In this document: positions 36,879 through 47,032 of the stretch, piece after piece
How positions within the stretch are numbered: the first letter of the stretch is position 1
Layout of the letters: every line of letters starts with the position of its first letter
Source: Aplectana chamaeleonis
Taxonomy: Eukaryota; Nematoda; Chromadorea; Rhabditida; Cosmocercidae
Assembly (NCBI GenBank): GCA_029168955.1
Contig: JAPDOI010000291.1
Location: 1 to 64,000 of the forward strand
Direction of reading: 5' to 3'
Length of the DNA stretch: 64,000 nt
Notes under the pieces: model-generated
Database searches by the model: none
Seen by the model: the letters and a program-made list of their open reading frames with translations, nothing else
What the model was told of the DNA's origin: nothing
Translations under genes and position numbers: made by a program

Positions 36879-39800
36879 TGCCGCTAATTCGTTCAGTAGT
36901 TACCCTCAAGCGTCGACAACCTGTGCGATGCTTCGAACCTTCCCATGAATGACCAGAATATCGAGTATTTCTGGAATATCTGCACCAAATTTTCGTTCTT
37001 GATCCGAAAATTTCGCGACTCCCTCTAGCAATCCATTTCGGGCCGAAGTTTTTGCGACCCCCCCTCCCACACCGCCCTCAAGAAATTTCTCAACTCCGCT
37101 TGACCCTAATTTCAGCCAAATCTGGAATGTCGGCCTACTAACAAGGGAACCACAGTAAGTCATAGTGACCATTCCAAATGAAATGTACTTTTCTAGAACC
37201 ATTTTCGAAAGGAAAGTCCGATTATGCCCATAGCAGCTGCCTAGACCCACTCTGAAAAAAGTTGTGAGCGTTTTGTAAAGCTTCGCGGCAAGCTAAGGGT
37301 ACCCCCATGGAATTTTTAGGGTGTTTTTTTTATTTTTTTATTTTTTTTAGGGTGGGAGCTTGCACGACAGGGTTGCTGAGATACTGTCATTCTGGGCCTG
37401 TATTCACGAACGATTTACCCACAGGGTCAGAATAAATGTTACTCGAAATTATCATTCCCTGAGTGCTTTGGTCTCGCTCTTTTACGGAAAAGCTTGATGG
37501 AGAGAAATATCACCAAAAATGCAGAGCTTTTGAGTAATATTCACTCCCACCCAGCAGGCAAATCGTTCATAAATATGAAAGCTGGATAAATTTTAGCGCA
37601 TCATAACAGGGTACGGCACGAGGAGTGTACAAGGCCAATTTTACTCAGACATCCAAGAGCTCCTCCAAGTTCAAATTTTTGGCGATTTTCTCAAATCTCC
37701 AGGAGCGTTATTTGGTCAGTTGTTTTTATTGTAAAATATAAAGAAGATTAGTACAATCGAATTCTTCGTGAATGACTGAAAGCAAACAGTGTATACCCCA
37801 CTCAGAATGGTCCACTTGGTGTTCCGGCGGAGCTCAGTCCCTCTCTCCCTTCACCCCTGCACAGCTCAGGCCCCCTTGTGGATATCCACACCTAGCGCCG
37901 TACCCTGAATCAAACGTCGTTGACGAAATGGTAGGAGCCGTGTGGGTCAATTTATGGTATTATCGCGATCATGTTTGTAAGCGGGTATGCTGCTTTCAAT
38001 AAATTCTATAAAATAGCAAAATCTGGGGCCGGTAAAAAAGGTAACACAATGGCCCGTAGTAAAGCCGGCGAAAATTCCAGTTCAGCCTATCTGAATCCAT
38101 GTTCTGAAAAGAATTCAGATGAGCCGCACACATTTCAGACGTGCGTGTTGTAGGATAGCGACCTAGGCTAAACAGAGAAAGTCAGCAACAAACAAGCTAA
38201 GCTGAATCACTCAGTCAGATCTGACTGACTTCTTGGCTAGAGAGGAGAGAAACAGCGTGTCAGGTCAGGAGTGCGCTCGAGATTGTTTTAAGGAGCAAAG
38301 GAGTAACTTAAATAACTCAGCTGAGATTTCGGCTTATCAATATCAATATCAGCTTCCACGAAGCAAACAGCATTTCATTTATTGAGAAACGGAGCATGGA
38401 GTTGGTCGATTCGTGAACGACCACGTAGAGAATAATGGCCGGTTGTTCTTATCATCACAGGTATTATCGAGTCCTCATCATCATCATGACTTTGCAAGAC
38501 CGACCGCTTCAATGCAACCTATCGCTCGATACGATTTCGGACTCGTCTGAGACCTGTCTGAATCGTTTCGGGCTCGTCTTATCACTCATTCAGATGATCC
38601 TGACTTAGTGGTGGGTTTACTACGGGCCAATGACATTCACGTGAAAAACCTTATCCTCAGGCTAGGGAATGAAACAAATAAAGCTTGCCCCTGGAACAGG
38701 AGGGAAATAGAAACCAGTAAGACCCCACCACTGAATCTTCCTCGGACCCCTCCCTAGCTCATCCCACTCCCTCACCACGGATGCCTCAACACGCACTCTG
38801 AGCCGAGACTAAGTGAGGCACTGAGGTACAATCAGACAGGTAGTAAATACGGTAGTTCACACTCGAATATTCTACTGAGACCCAAATTTAACATAAGGAC
38901 GTTCTCTAACTGCGGTAGAAATGTATATGCCGCAACTCTGGAAGTGGAATAAATCTTTAGACGAGAGTTCCGCCCGGAACAACTCATACAATGACAATTT
39001 CAGTGCTTATTCTCAGCAGTCACATCAGATCCGATTGCTACTCTTCGCCACGTCATGTTTCACTTTTAAAACATCAGCAGGCGCGTTAGACCACTGTTGT
39101 AAGAAGCCTGGATTAGGGGTGAACGCAATAATGACCGGGCCCTTACCGATGAACGCTCATAGCGTGTAATCACTCTATTTTGTGTATTTGTGTAAAATTT
39201 TGGTTATGAAAGCGCTCAAGAAGGGCGCAGCCTTAACCCATCCAGGACGGCGTGTCCCGCCGGTGGAACACGCGTTGACTACCACTTCGGACCGCGTCCA
39301 ACCGGTGGGACACGCGGTCCAGTATTTAAAAATCTATTTAAAAGTCACAAGCACATCTCATTAACTTTTCTTGTGACGAATGCGTTAGCATAACCTAGAC
39401 TGGACTACAGATTTCGTGGTCCGTCTGTGGTTCCACTATAGCATAGTATGCGAACTTTTGTAAAAACAGCTCGAACTCAAACAGAAAAAAAAACGGCGGT
39501 GCTATGTGAGCGGGCAGGAGCCGCTATGGGACGATGCACTCGGCCAAACCCATTTCACCAGGCCGCACTGAATTTGAGCACGTAACCGGAATTTTCCTTA
39601 AAGGCACAGTCCAAGACCAAGGACGAGATCTGAGATTTCTACATACCGGAGAAGTAAACCCACCCTAAATAGCACCTGCCAAGTGCAAGCTCTCAATTCC
39701 TCCGAATAATGAGATATAGGAGGAAGCCACCCTGGGGCGCCCACACCAGAAAGTCACTTTGGGACGCCCCTTTTACGATCTATCGAGCTTGACAGTGACA

Positions 39801-40946
39801 TGACGAGCAAAGTAATCCGATGGATGGCCCCGTTCTTCCCTCGATTCACGGCCTCCCTCTTTATTCAGGTCCGCTCGCATACATCGGTGGCAAATCACGG
39901 AGGTCACAAGCCTTGGAAAACTCGTCCACCATGTTTTCGCAGCTCAACTTTTGAGGGGCAACACCTTCGATCCAAGGGAGTCTCGTACCATTCCAGAGAC
40001 ATCGTTGGAATCAGCGTGGGACCGTTTTCAAGATAGCCAGGAGAAAATGGAGAATCAATTATGAGGTTACACTGTGCTTTTGAGTACCAAAATCAGGACA
40101 GCCAATGGGCACGGAAAAACGGGGGTGGCCAAGTTCGATACAACAGTGCCTCCCTCTCGTATAGCACCAAAACGGCCACAAATATAATCTTCCAAGCACA
40201 CTATAGGTTTTATTTTCTTCCGCTGAGATTTTTTAGGTTTCCGGGAAGGAAATCATAGCTGGAGCCGCAATCTTTTCGGCTGAAAGGTGACACTACTACT
40301 GCAATGCCTATTCTGCCCCCATAACATAGATTTCCAAATTCTGAACTTTCAAGCCCTCATGACAAATCTAAACCATACAAAAATTAACATCAGATACCAG
40401 ATCCGTGAATCGCATTCAAAATAACGCAATCTTCTATCCTTATCGTAGGTGAACTGCTGTCCCTAGTTGCACACGACCGCTGCTACAGCCAGCGGTTGTC
40501 TCTAAAAATCTAACACTGGTCGCCCATTTCTTGGAACAATGACAACGACCACTCTACAGGCGCAGAGGAATAAACCACTGCCTACGGGAATTTCGTTGCG
40601 AAATAACAGAAGAACTCCTAGTTATCACTTCCCCCCCCCACATGACAACAACACTGAAAAGTAGGGGAAATTTTTAGTTCTGGGGGTAGGTGCACTCGGT
40701 ATATGTACGAACTTACATTTGCTCTAGTCAAATCATTCCTCTTCGGACATCATGCAGCAGTAATTCACACGCACATCAGAATATCATCAGCGACCCGACT
40801 GCAAAAACAGATGAGCCAATTGAATACAGATCGCCCTGAATTTTTTTAAGATTAGTTAAAGGATGATAATTAACAACGCAAATTTCCACAAAAGAAACGC
40901 TACGAAATTAAGTACTGGATAAAAGCAGCAGTCAGACCTACAAAAA
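36879..40946. other. Gene-poor interval, 4 kb
   Basis: I find no convincing coding region. The minus-strand frame at 36,906-37,250 has no supporting motif or splice signal. There is a poly(T) tract around 37,325-37,350, a CATCAT microsatellite near 38,485, and two GC-rich palindromes at 39,251-39,320. Short ORFs at 37,772, 38,921, 39,182, 39,800 and 40,061 look like chance. Confidence 0.45.
39251..39320. repeat. Pair of related GC-rich palindromes
   Basis: Palindrome 1 (39,251-39,272) has arms CGTGT and ACACG around CCGCCGGTGG. Palindrome 2 (39,289-39,320) has perfect 9-bp arms GGACCGCGT and ACGCGGTCC around CCAACCGGTGGGAC. Both centres contain CCGGTGG, so one looks like a duplicate of the other. 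Confidence 0.7.
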
Positions 40947-41507
40947 ATGAGCGAACAAGAATGGGATATAGAACAAAAACACTTATGGAACTGCTTGCTG
41001 CCGTCAGCTGAAGGCAGGCGATTGATTACCCGCCGTGTACCCGCGCTCCAATGCCGTGCGCACATTCCACTGCTAATGGGCGTGGCGTATGTTCGTGTCC
41101 TGACGGCAAGCGCAACTGATACATTGATGGGTGTGGAACTTGCACTTGAGGTGTGGCGCGCTTCGGGCCGTTCCGAGCCCGTTTTTGTCGAATTTTTCAA
41201 CGTTATGGTTGCGATAGGCCTCCGATCTGCTGCTTTCGCTCTGAAAAACCTGACTGATTTTTATCACGGACACTGCCTTTAAAACAGTCGATCGTATCTC
41301 TCCGTAAAATTCGGGTTTAATTGGAACAAGTTCTCCCGGTGAAAATGCCAGCAGTATATAATGAACTACATTTTCAGGGCCATTTGTGCGTAATCACCTA
41401 CCCAGTGAAAACGGGTAACGAGCGCGAGGCTGCACTATTTTGTGACCAACAGAATCCGCTTGCTCTATTCGAATACAAATATGGCGAACACACAGTATGC
41501 ACAGTCG
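40947..41507 (+). CDS. Candidate exons of an unrecognised host gene
   Basis: The stronger part is 41,378-41,507. It is preceded by ACATTTTCAG (a very good nematode acceptor), has an open phase-0 frame of 43 codons (starting GHLCVITYPVKTG and ending near YGEHTVCTV), and is followed by G|GTGAGT, a strong donor. Upstream, 40,947-41,282 is an open frame of 111 codons from ATG (MSEQEWDIEQKHLWN...) in a different frame; it could contribute an earlier exon, with an intron of about 100 bp or more, but I cannot pick a donor. No family is recognised. The overlapping minus-strand frame at 40,856-41,200 is less plausible because it has no splice signals. Confidence 0.35.
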
Positions 41508-41518
41508 GTGAGTCTTAG

Positions 41519-41707
41519 TATTCAGTCTTCGAGCACCTTCTCCTTCGGTTACGGTGAAACGTGCTCATGACACAGTTTAGCCTGGCGCCGGTTTACCTGA
41601 CGAAGGTACGGTTTATATCATATCCCTAGTACATAAGTAGCGACGCAGCTACTGTGTCGCTATCTTGGTAGCGGAGTGGTTCTCTCTCCACTCCTACCCA
41701 ATGTTTT
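41519..41707. other. No feature seen
   Basis: Sequence between the candidate plus-strand exon and the minus-strand frame; it contains nothing I can support. Confidence 0.4.
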
Positions 41708-41922
41708 CTACAACACAACTTTTATGAATGCCCTGCACTGCGATGTGAGAATTTCGCGGGAGAGTTTCGCTAAGCAAACTCCCACAGCATCAAACAGAAG
41801 TGGAAAGGCATAATGCGCGAGGACGATCTCTATGTCATACCTAGAAGAGGGCTTCTCCAATGAGTTATTCCACTTATTTGCCAGGGTACACTCCCAGCGA
41901 AAAGCCATATTTGGCGAAAAAA
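41708..41922 (-). CDS. Possible minus-strand exon, unrecognised
   Basis: Open frame of about 70 codons ending at TAA or TAG near 41,708. The internal peptide (WECTLANKWNNSLEKPSS, IVLAHYAFPLLFDAVGVC) has protein-like composition. No acceptor is visible at its upstream edge. It lies downstream of, and on the same strand as, the interrupted gene at 42,062-42,211, but that gene already has a stop codon at 42,062, so linkage is not shown. It could be a chance ORF. Confidence 0.2.
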
Positions 41923-42061
41923 CCGGTCATCCTTATAGAACTTCTAATTTTTTTATGCCGAATTGTTGTTTGGCGTTGCAGTAGAAGACAGGGTTTGCGA
42001 GGAAAACGGTTTCTGTGCTATCTTCAGGAGAAGGCAAATCTGGTCATCAAAAAAGTAAAAT

Positions 42062-42211
42062 CTAGAAATCTATAATAGTTGCATCCAAATTCAGTGAATT
42101 TGATAAACGGACAACTTCAAAAAAATAAACATCTGCAAAAAGAGCACAGCAGCAAAAATAAGCATAAGAGCTTTCGAAACCCTGCTCTTTCAGATTTATT
42201 TGGGTGAGGAC
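42062..42211 (-). pseudogene. 3' portion of host gene split by the hAT-like insertion
   Basis: On the minus strand the sequence to the left of the transposon continues the reading frame that ends at 48,767. Crossing from the right flank to the left flank with a single copy of GTGAGGAC keeps the frame, giving PFCVLT then QINLKEQ. Next comes a 48-bp sequence (42,180 down to 42,133) starting GTTTCG and ending CTCTTTTTGCAG, a classic short nematode intron. The frame resumes as DVYFFEVVRLSNSLN and stops at TAG (42,062-42,064). The short intron with its strong acceptor, and the frame that continues across the empty site, together support a real gene that was disrupted. The family is not recognised. 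Confidence 0.5.
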
Positions 42212-42404
42212 CAGGGATGTGCGGCAATTGCCGTTTGCCGTTTGCCGATTGCCGTTTGCCGGCCGTTTTTGGACGATTTTTGTCGATTGTCGTTTGCCGT
42301 TTTTCCTCTCACTTTTCGACAAAATTCGGCAAAAAGTGCGCAATAGATAACAAACGCCGCGATTAAGATGCAAATGGGAACCCAATAAGGCTTGCAGCAG
42401 TTGA

Positions 42405-42783
42405 TGTTACCTACCGTGCGGACACGTCAGAGCAATTGCTAGTATTGCAGCTGTTCTGATGTAGATCACTTATCGGTTTTTTACTGCAGACCGATCACCA
42501 AGTGGGCGGGTTTTGATCCGCCAATCACAGGCCGCCTAGATGCACATATAAACCCGGCCGCCGAGCTGTTGGGACATTCTCGACTCGCCGTCTACCTGCC
42601 TGCCTCGTCTACCTGCCAGCCGTACCCGACGCCACCACCGCCTCCTGCACTCAACCAAGCCGTCGTCGCCGTCAACGAGCAGCCACCACCACGACTACCA
42701 CGACGACGCCTGCACCACGCCTACCTATTTGCTGTATTCACAATAAAGCCATTTGTTAATCTGTGTCTGTCACAGACGTAACA
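42405..42783 (+). mobile_element. Possible solo LTR
   Basis: The 379-bp segment starts TGTTAC and ends GTAACA, an inverted terminal pair beginning TG and ending CA. It has a TATA-like ACATATAAA near 42,543, a GC-rich transcribed-type region, and AATAAA near 42,741 followed by a T-rich stretch. This order (TATA, then polyadenylation signal, inside TG...CA ends) is that of an LTR. A target duplication is not convincing: GCAG occurs at 42,397-42,400 and 42,784-42,787, which would need the element to start at 42,401. The proline-rich ORF at 42,569-42,781 is probably incidental. The alternative is a small promoter-containing host fragment. Confidence 0.45.
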
Positions 42784-43240
42784 GCAGCGTAATGCTCGCG
42801 TCTGTCCTCTTGTCTGGAAGAGTACTGAATTCCCCACCCTCTCCTTGCTGAAACTTGACCAATTATTGTAGGATTCGTCGGGACAAGAATGAACACCCTG
42901 AACTCTTCAGGAGAGGGCAGAAAAGGTTCAGAGCCCAATCGCTTTCATATATTTTTCAAAGCTGCTTGGCATCCGCACCCCGTGAGCGGTCGACAATCGG
43001 CGCCCTCTGCAGCCTCCGCTCCATTTCTGTCGTCAGATTGCGATTAGCTTTCTTCTGTTGCTGATCGTCCTATCCGTGGTTGAGGATAACCAACTATCTA
43101 TTCGTTCGTCTGATTTTCATCCGTTTCCCGTGCCACTTTTACTCCGTTAACGAGTGGTCTGATCGTCAGTTTTCGCCGTATTGACTGCTGTGGTATCGAT
43201 TATCGGATATTTGATCTTCTGCTACTTGGTACTCCACGTC

Positions 43241-44038
43241 ATGGATTCTGCTGTGGTTTCTTCTGATGTTATCGAGGGTAACGCTATGATCAATGAGCTC
43301 AATGGAAGTCCGGAATCGTCGCTATCGAAGGAGCTGCAGGACCAGTTGCTGAAAATCAACAAGTCGAGGACGGTCCCCGAGTGCGTGAAGAAGGTCATAG
43401 AAACGATCACAAAGGAGCTGAGTTTCTTCCGTCGTGAGAATGTTTCACTTAAACGTCAAATTGATTTGCTTCGTGATAATATTTCTGCCGAAACAGTTAA
43501 CAGTACTCCTCCACCTACCGTTGTCAATTCCGTTATTTCCTCTCCGCGCACTGATATTGATTGCTCATTTAAGGATATTGAAAGATCTCGCTCTATAGTG
43601 GTATGCGGTGTTCCTGAGTTGAAGTCTACCCATAGCAGAGAGCGTGTTTCGTATGATTTTTGTAATGTTTGCAACATACTGGACTTTCTTAATATTGAGT
43701 GCAACCCTGTGTCGGTTTATCGATTAGGCATGCCTACTCCTGGTAGGGATAGATTGCTGAAGGTTGTACTTCCTGCCTCTGTCTTCCAACGTATGGCTAT
43801 CAGCCGTTCTTCTCGCTTACGTTTTTTCGCTAGTCGTAGGATATTCCTCCGGGAGTCTCTCTCTGATGAAGAGTTAAAACGTAGGAAAGAAGCTCGTTTG
43901 CGTCGTACCTCATCTCCTAGGGATGCTACCATAACGCAGCCCCCGGGCTCAGGCCCTTCAAGTATGCGTATTGATACCAGCCCTACAAGTGCGGTCTCGA
44001 CTTCTACAGTGAACCAAGTTTCCAATCAGGTAAACTGA
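43241..44038 (+). CDS. LINE ORF1 protein, coiled coil plus RRM-like domain
   Basis: Intact frame of 265 codons from the Met at 43,241. The frame is open upstream to 43,181, but those 20 residues are strongly hydrophobic and atypical for ORF1, so I prefer the inner Met. The first 100 residues contain heptad-like hydrophobics (LSKELQDQLLKINKSR, KELSFFRRENVSLKRQIDLL), a likely trimerising coiled coil. The middle has the RNA-recognition-like pattern RSIVVCGVPELK ... VYRLGMPTPGRDRLLKVVLP, and then IFLRESLSDEELKRRKEARL, a basic C-terminal segment shared by L1/CR1-type ORF1 proteins. A Ser/Thr/Pro-rich tail ends at TGA. It would bind element RNA as a chaperone. It ends 29 bp before the first Met of ORF2. 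Confidence 0.8.
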   Translation: MDSAVVSSDVIEGNAMINELNGSPESSLSKELQDQLLKINKSRTVPECVKKVIETITKELSFFRRENVSLKRQIDLLRDNISAETVNSTPPPTVVNSVISSPRTDIDCSFKDIERSRSIVVCGVPELKSTHSRERVSYDFCNVCNILDFLNIECNPVSVYRLGMPTPGRDRLLKVVLPASVFQRMAISRSSRLRFFASRRIFLRESLSDEELKRRKEARLRRTSSPRDATITQPPGSGPSSMRIDTSPTSAVSTSTVNQVSNQVN

Positions 44039-44067
44039 GATTTTCTCCTCGGTACAATTATGCCCTT

Positions 44068-46857
44068 TTGAAGTATTCAAATGTACGGTCAATGTCGAAA
44101 AACTCGGATTATGTTAGCACTGTTCTAAATCGAAAATACGACATTTATGCTTTTTGTGAGACTTGGCTAAAGCCCAGTCATTCTATACCTTCTTTATCGA
44201 GGAGTATGGCCGCAGATTATGATATACGACGCTGCGATAGGCCGAGAAAGGTCGGGGGTGGCGTGATGATCATAGCTCATCATAGACTCTCTCTATCAGT
44301 GGTACTGTCAGAAGCGGTTGAAAATGCATACGAAATCCTTGGCGTTGACATTTGCTGCGAGGGTAACAGATTTAGGTTTATCATAGTGTACAGATCACCA
44401 AATTGTGTGGCTGCCAAAACCGAACAGCTCTCTAAAGTCTTGAGTGACTTGGCTGCTTGCGAACTGGACACTGTCATTGTAGGAGACTTCAATATGCCAG
44501 ACCAGCACTTTGACAATGAGTATTTTGCCACTACATCTAAAATGTCTTCTCTGGAAGAGTTAGTTTTTTTGCCATGAATTTATGCAACTTGTTGAAGTTC
44601 CTACCAGAGGGATGAACGTACTTGACCTGGTTTTTTCCAGTAGTAAAACTCTGATAAATGACTTACACACTCTTCCTCCGGTGGGTAATAGCGATCATAG
44701 TAGTATCTCGTTCCAAGTTAATTGTTGTCAAGCCTTAGCCACACCTGTCTATCGAAGGGTATTCTCTGCTTGTGATTTTTCCATAATTTGCGCAGGTCTA
44801 GCCCAGATACATTGGAGAGGTTTGCTTGATTCAATGAATAGTGTTGACGAAAAGTATGAAAAATTTCTTGAGGTTCTTAATGAAACAATTGAACGTTTTG
44901 TTCCGTGGAAATTGGTTTCTTCAGTCAAATCGGCCCATCTTCCAAAGTACCTTCAGAAGATGCTGAGCCATCGGGACTGCTTGTTTTATGAAGCTAGGCG
45001 TACAAATAGCTGGACAGAGTACAATAATTTTTCGCAGAAATTCCTGAAGAAGCTTAAGAAGTACAACGAATCCATCGAGCGAAAAATCATTGGATCAGGT
45101 AGTACGCGAAGTTTCTATAATTACCTGAATACAAAACTACAGGATAAGAATAATCATATAGGGTGCTTGCAAAATGATGGAGTCGTGGCATCATCTGCGG
45201 TTGACAAGGCGAATATGTTAGCTGATCATTTTTCTAGATCTTTTGATGATGATAATGGGGACATTCCTGAGGCTTTTTTTCGATATTTGTTCGCCCATGG
45301 AGCATTCCCCGTGCTTCTATTCGGATCAAATTTATAATTCGCTGAGTAAGTGGCCTAGTTCTGCATCTGTCACGCCAGATTTCATCCCTTTTTTCTTTAT
45401 CCAAAAAGTAGCTATCGCTGTTAGTGGCCCTCTTGCCTACATTTTCAATCAGTCACTGATGTCTAGTCAAGTTCCATCTCGTTGGAAGCATTCTATAGTA
45501 ACCCCGATACTGAAAAAGCAGCCTGCGTCTGATCCAGGTAACTATCGTCCAGTGAGCATAACGTCTATATTTTGTAGAATTTGTGGAAAAATCCTCAAGG
45601 AATGTATTCTTAGTCATCTCGCTATCAATAACGTAATTCCGAACAGCCAACATGGCTTCGTTCCCGGTCGCTCAGTTGAAACCAATGAATGAATGCTTAG
45701 ATGACTGGTCTCTGGCCCTTGACAACAAGGCTCATTGTGATGTTATCTACTTTAATTTCGCTAAAGCTTTTGATCGTGTTTCTCACAAAAAACTTATGAG
45801 TAAATTGCATGCTCTGCAGCTGCACCCAGTAATTTTACAGTGGATAGAGGAGTATCTTTCAGGACGAACTTTTTAAGTAAAAGTGGGACAATCATTGTCG
45901 AACATCGCCCATGTTAGGAGTGGGGTTCCGCAAGGAGGTGTCCTGTCACCAATCCTTTTTAACATCTTCACGGCTGAAATTCCTGATATCATACATAACA
46001 CTGGTTCAATATGTAAAATGTATGCTGACGATATAAAAGTCTATAGAGTACTGTCCCAGGCGGGTGATGAGTGCAAAGTGCAGGATGCCATAAATGCTAT
46101 GGCTGAATGGACTAAAAACTGGCAATTGCCTTTGTCTCCAAACAAGACAGTTTGTATGAAGTTGGGTTCGCGATTGACTATGTCTAAGCAGGCATATATG
46201 ATTGATGGGGTAGCTATATCTGAAGTGAAAGAGGTGAGAGATCTTGGATTTCTATACAACAATGGACTTGTGTTTACTGCTCACATAAGGGCTAAATGTA
46301 AGCAAGCTCTAATGCGAACATCTCATATTTTTAGAGGGCTTTCAATCAAAAGTAAACCCTTGCTTTTACGAGTTTACAAAACTTATGTCAGGCCTATTGT
46401 GGAATCAAGTACTACAGTTTCTTGTCCGTTTAAGAAAAAGCATATTTATGCCATAGAGAAAGTTCAAAACAACTTCACTCGTAAGCTGCTTGTAAGGATT
46501 GGAGGATTTTTGTATCACCGGATTCCAAAAGCTGCTTTCCGGAACAAGTATCTAGGTTTACCCACACTTGAATCTCGACGCCGAGTATTTGATGTATGCA
46601 TGGTTCATAAGCTTCTGTATTCAGCAGGTGCTTTTCGGCCAAAAAACTTTTTTCAAATTGTTTTCACTAGAACCAGAGGGAGTCACTCTAAGGTCACGTT
46701 GCCTAGACCGAAAACAACCATTCGCGCTAAATCGTTCACTTTCAGAGCTGGAAGTCTTTTCCTCAAGGTTACAAAAAATAATCCAGGTTCCACTATGACC
46801 TTTCCTCAGTTCAGGAGGAGTGTGTCCCAACTTTTGCAGTGCTACGAGTTGCCTTGA
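44068..46857 (+). pseudogene. LINE ORF2 endonuclease-reverse transcriptase, broken
   Basis: APE endonuclease motifs: NVRSMSKN, FCETWLKP, IIVYRSPN, VIVGDFNMPDQHFD, NVLDLVFSS and NSDHSSISFQV (44,068-44,730). Reverse transcriptase: ILKKQPASDPGNYRPVSITS, HGFVPGRSV, FNFAKAFDRVSHKKLMSKL, SGVPQGGVLSPILFNIF and MYADDIKVY, with YADD at 46,021-46,032. The thumb and C-terminal region runs to a TGA at 46,855-46,857. Disruptions: a frameshift at a T-run just before 44,577; another between about 45,290 and 45,335; another near 45,670-45,690; and an in-frame TAA at 45,874-45,876. At least four lesions make the product non-functional, while ORF1 is still open. Confidence 0.92.
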
Positions 46858-47032
46858 GTTTTTCTGTCATCGATCGCTTTCATTATATTATCGCGTTCTC
46901 CATTACCATACATTGTGTAGTTTTAATGCATATCATATAATTGTTATTATTTGACCATTTTTGTAATGTTGCGTGCCTCTTTAACGCTTGCCTTATGCGA
47001 ACGTAATAAACCTATAACCTATAACCTATAAA

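Larger units (their letters stand above)
42950..47032 (+). mobile_element. CR1/Jockey-like LINE with ORF1, ORF2 and CCTATAA tail
   Basis: Two-ORF non-LTR retrotransposon. ORF1 is a coiled-coil nucleic-acid-binding protein; ORF2 is an APE endonuclease plus reverse transcriptase. The 3' end has AATAAA (47,005-47,010) and three exact copies of CCTATAA (47,011-47,031) instead of poly(A), as in CR1-related elements. The 5' edge is not defined by a target duplication; 42,950 is an estimate from where LTR-flanking sequence ends and a GC-rich leader begins. The element is nested in the hAT-like unit. Confidence 0.85.

Noticed and set aside
36906..37250. Minus-strand ORF of 114 codons
   Set aside because: It has no splice or polyadenylation signals, an atypical Gly/Lys-rich composition caused by C-rich sequence, and no recognisable domain.
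42569..42781. Proline-rich 70-codon ORF
   Set aside because: It lies between a TATA-like box and AATAAA in a probable LTR and runs through the polyadenylation signal; no homology or splice support.
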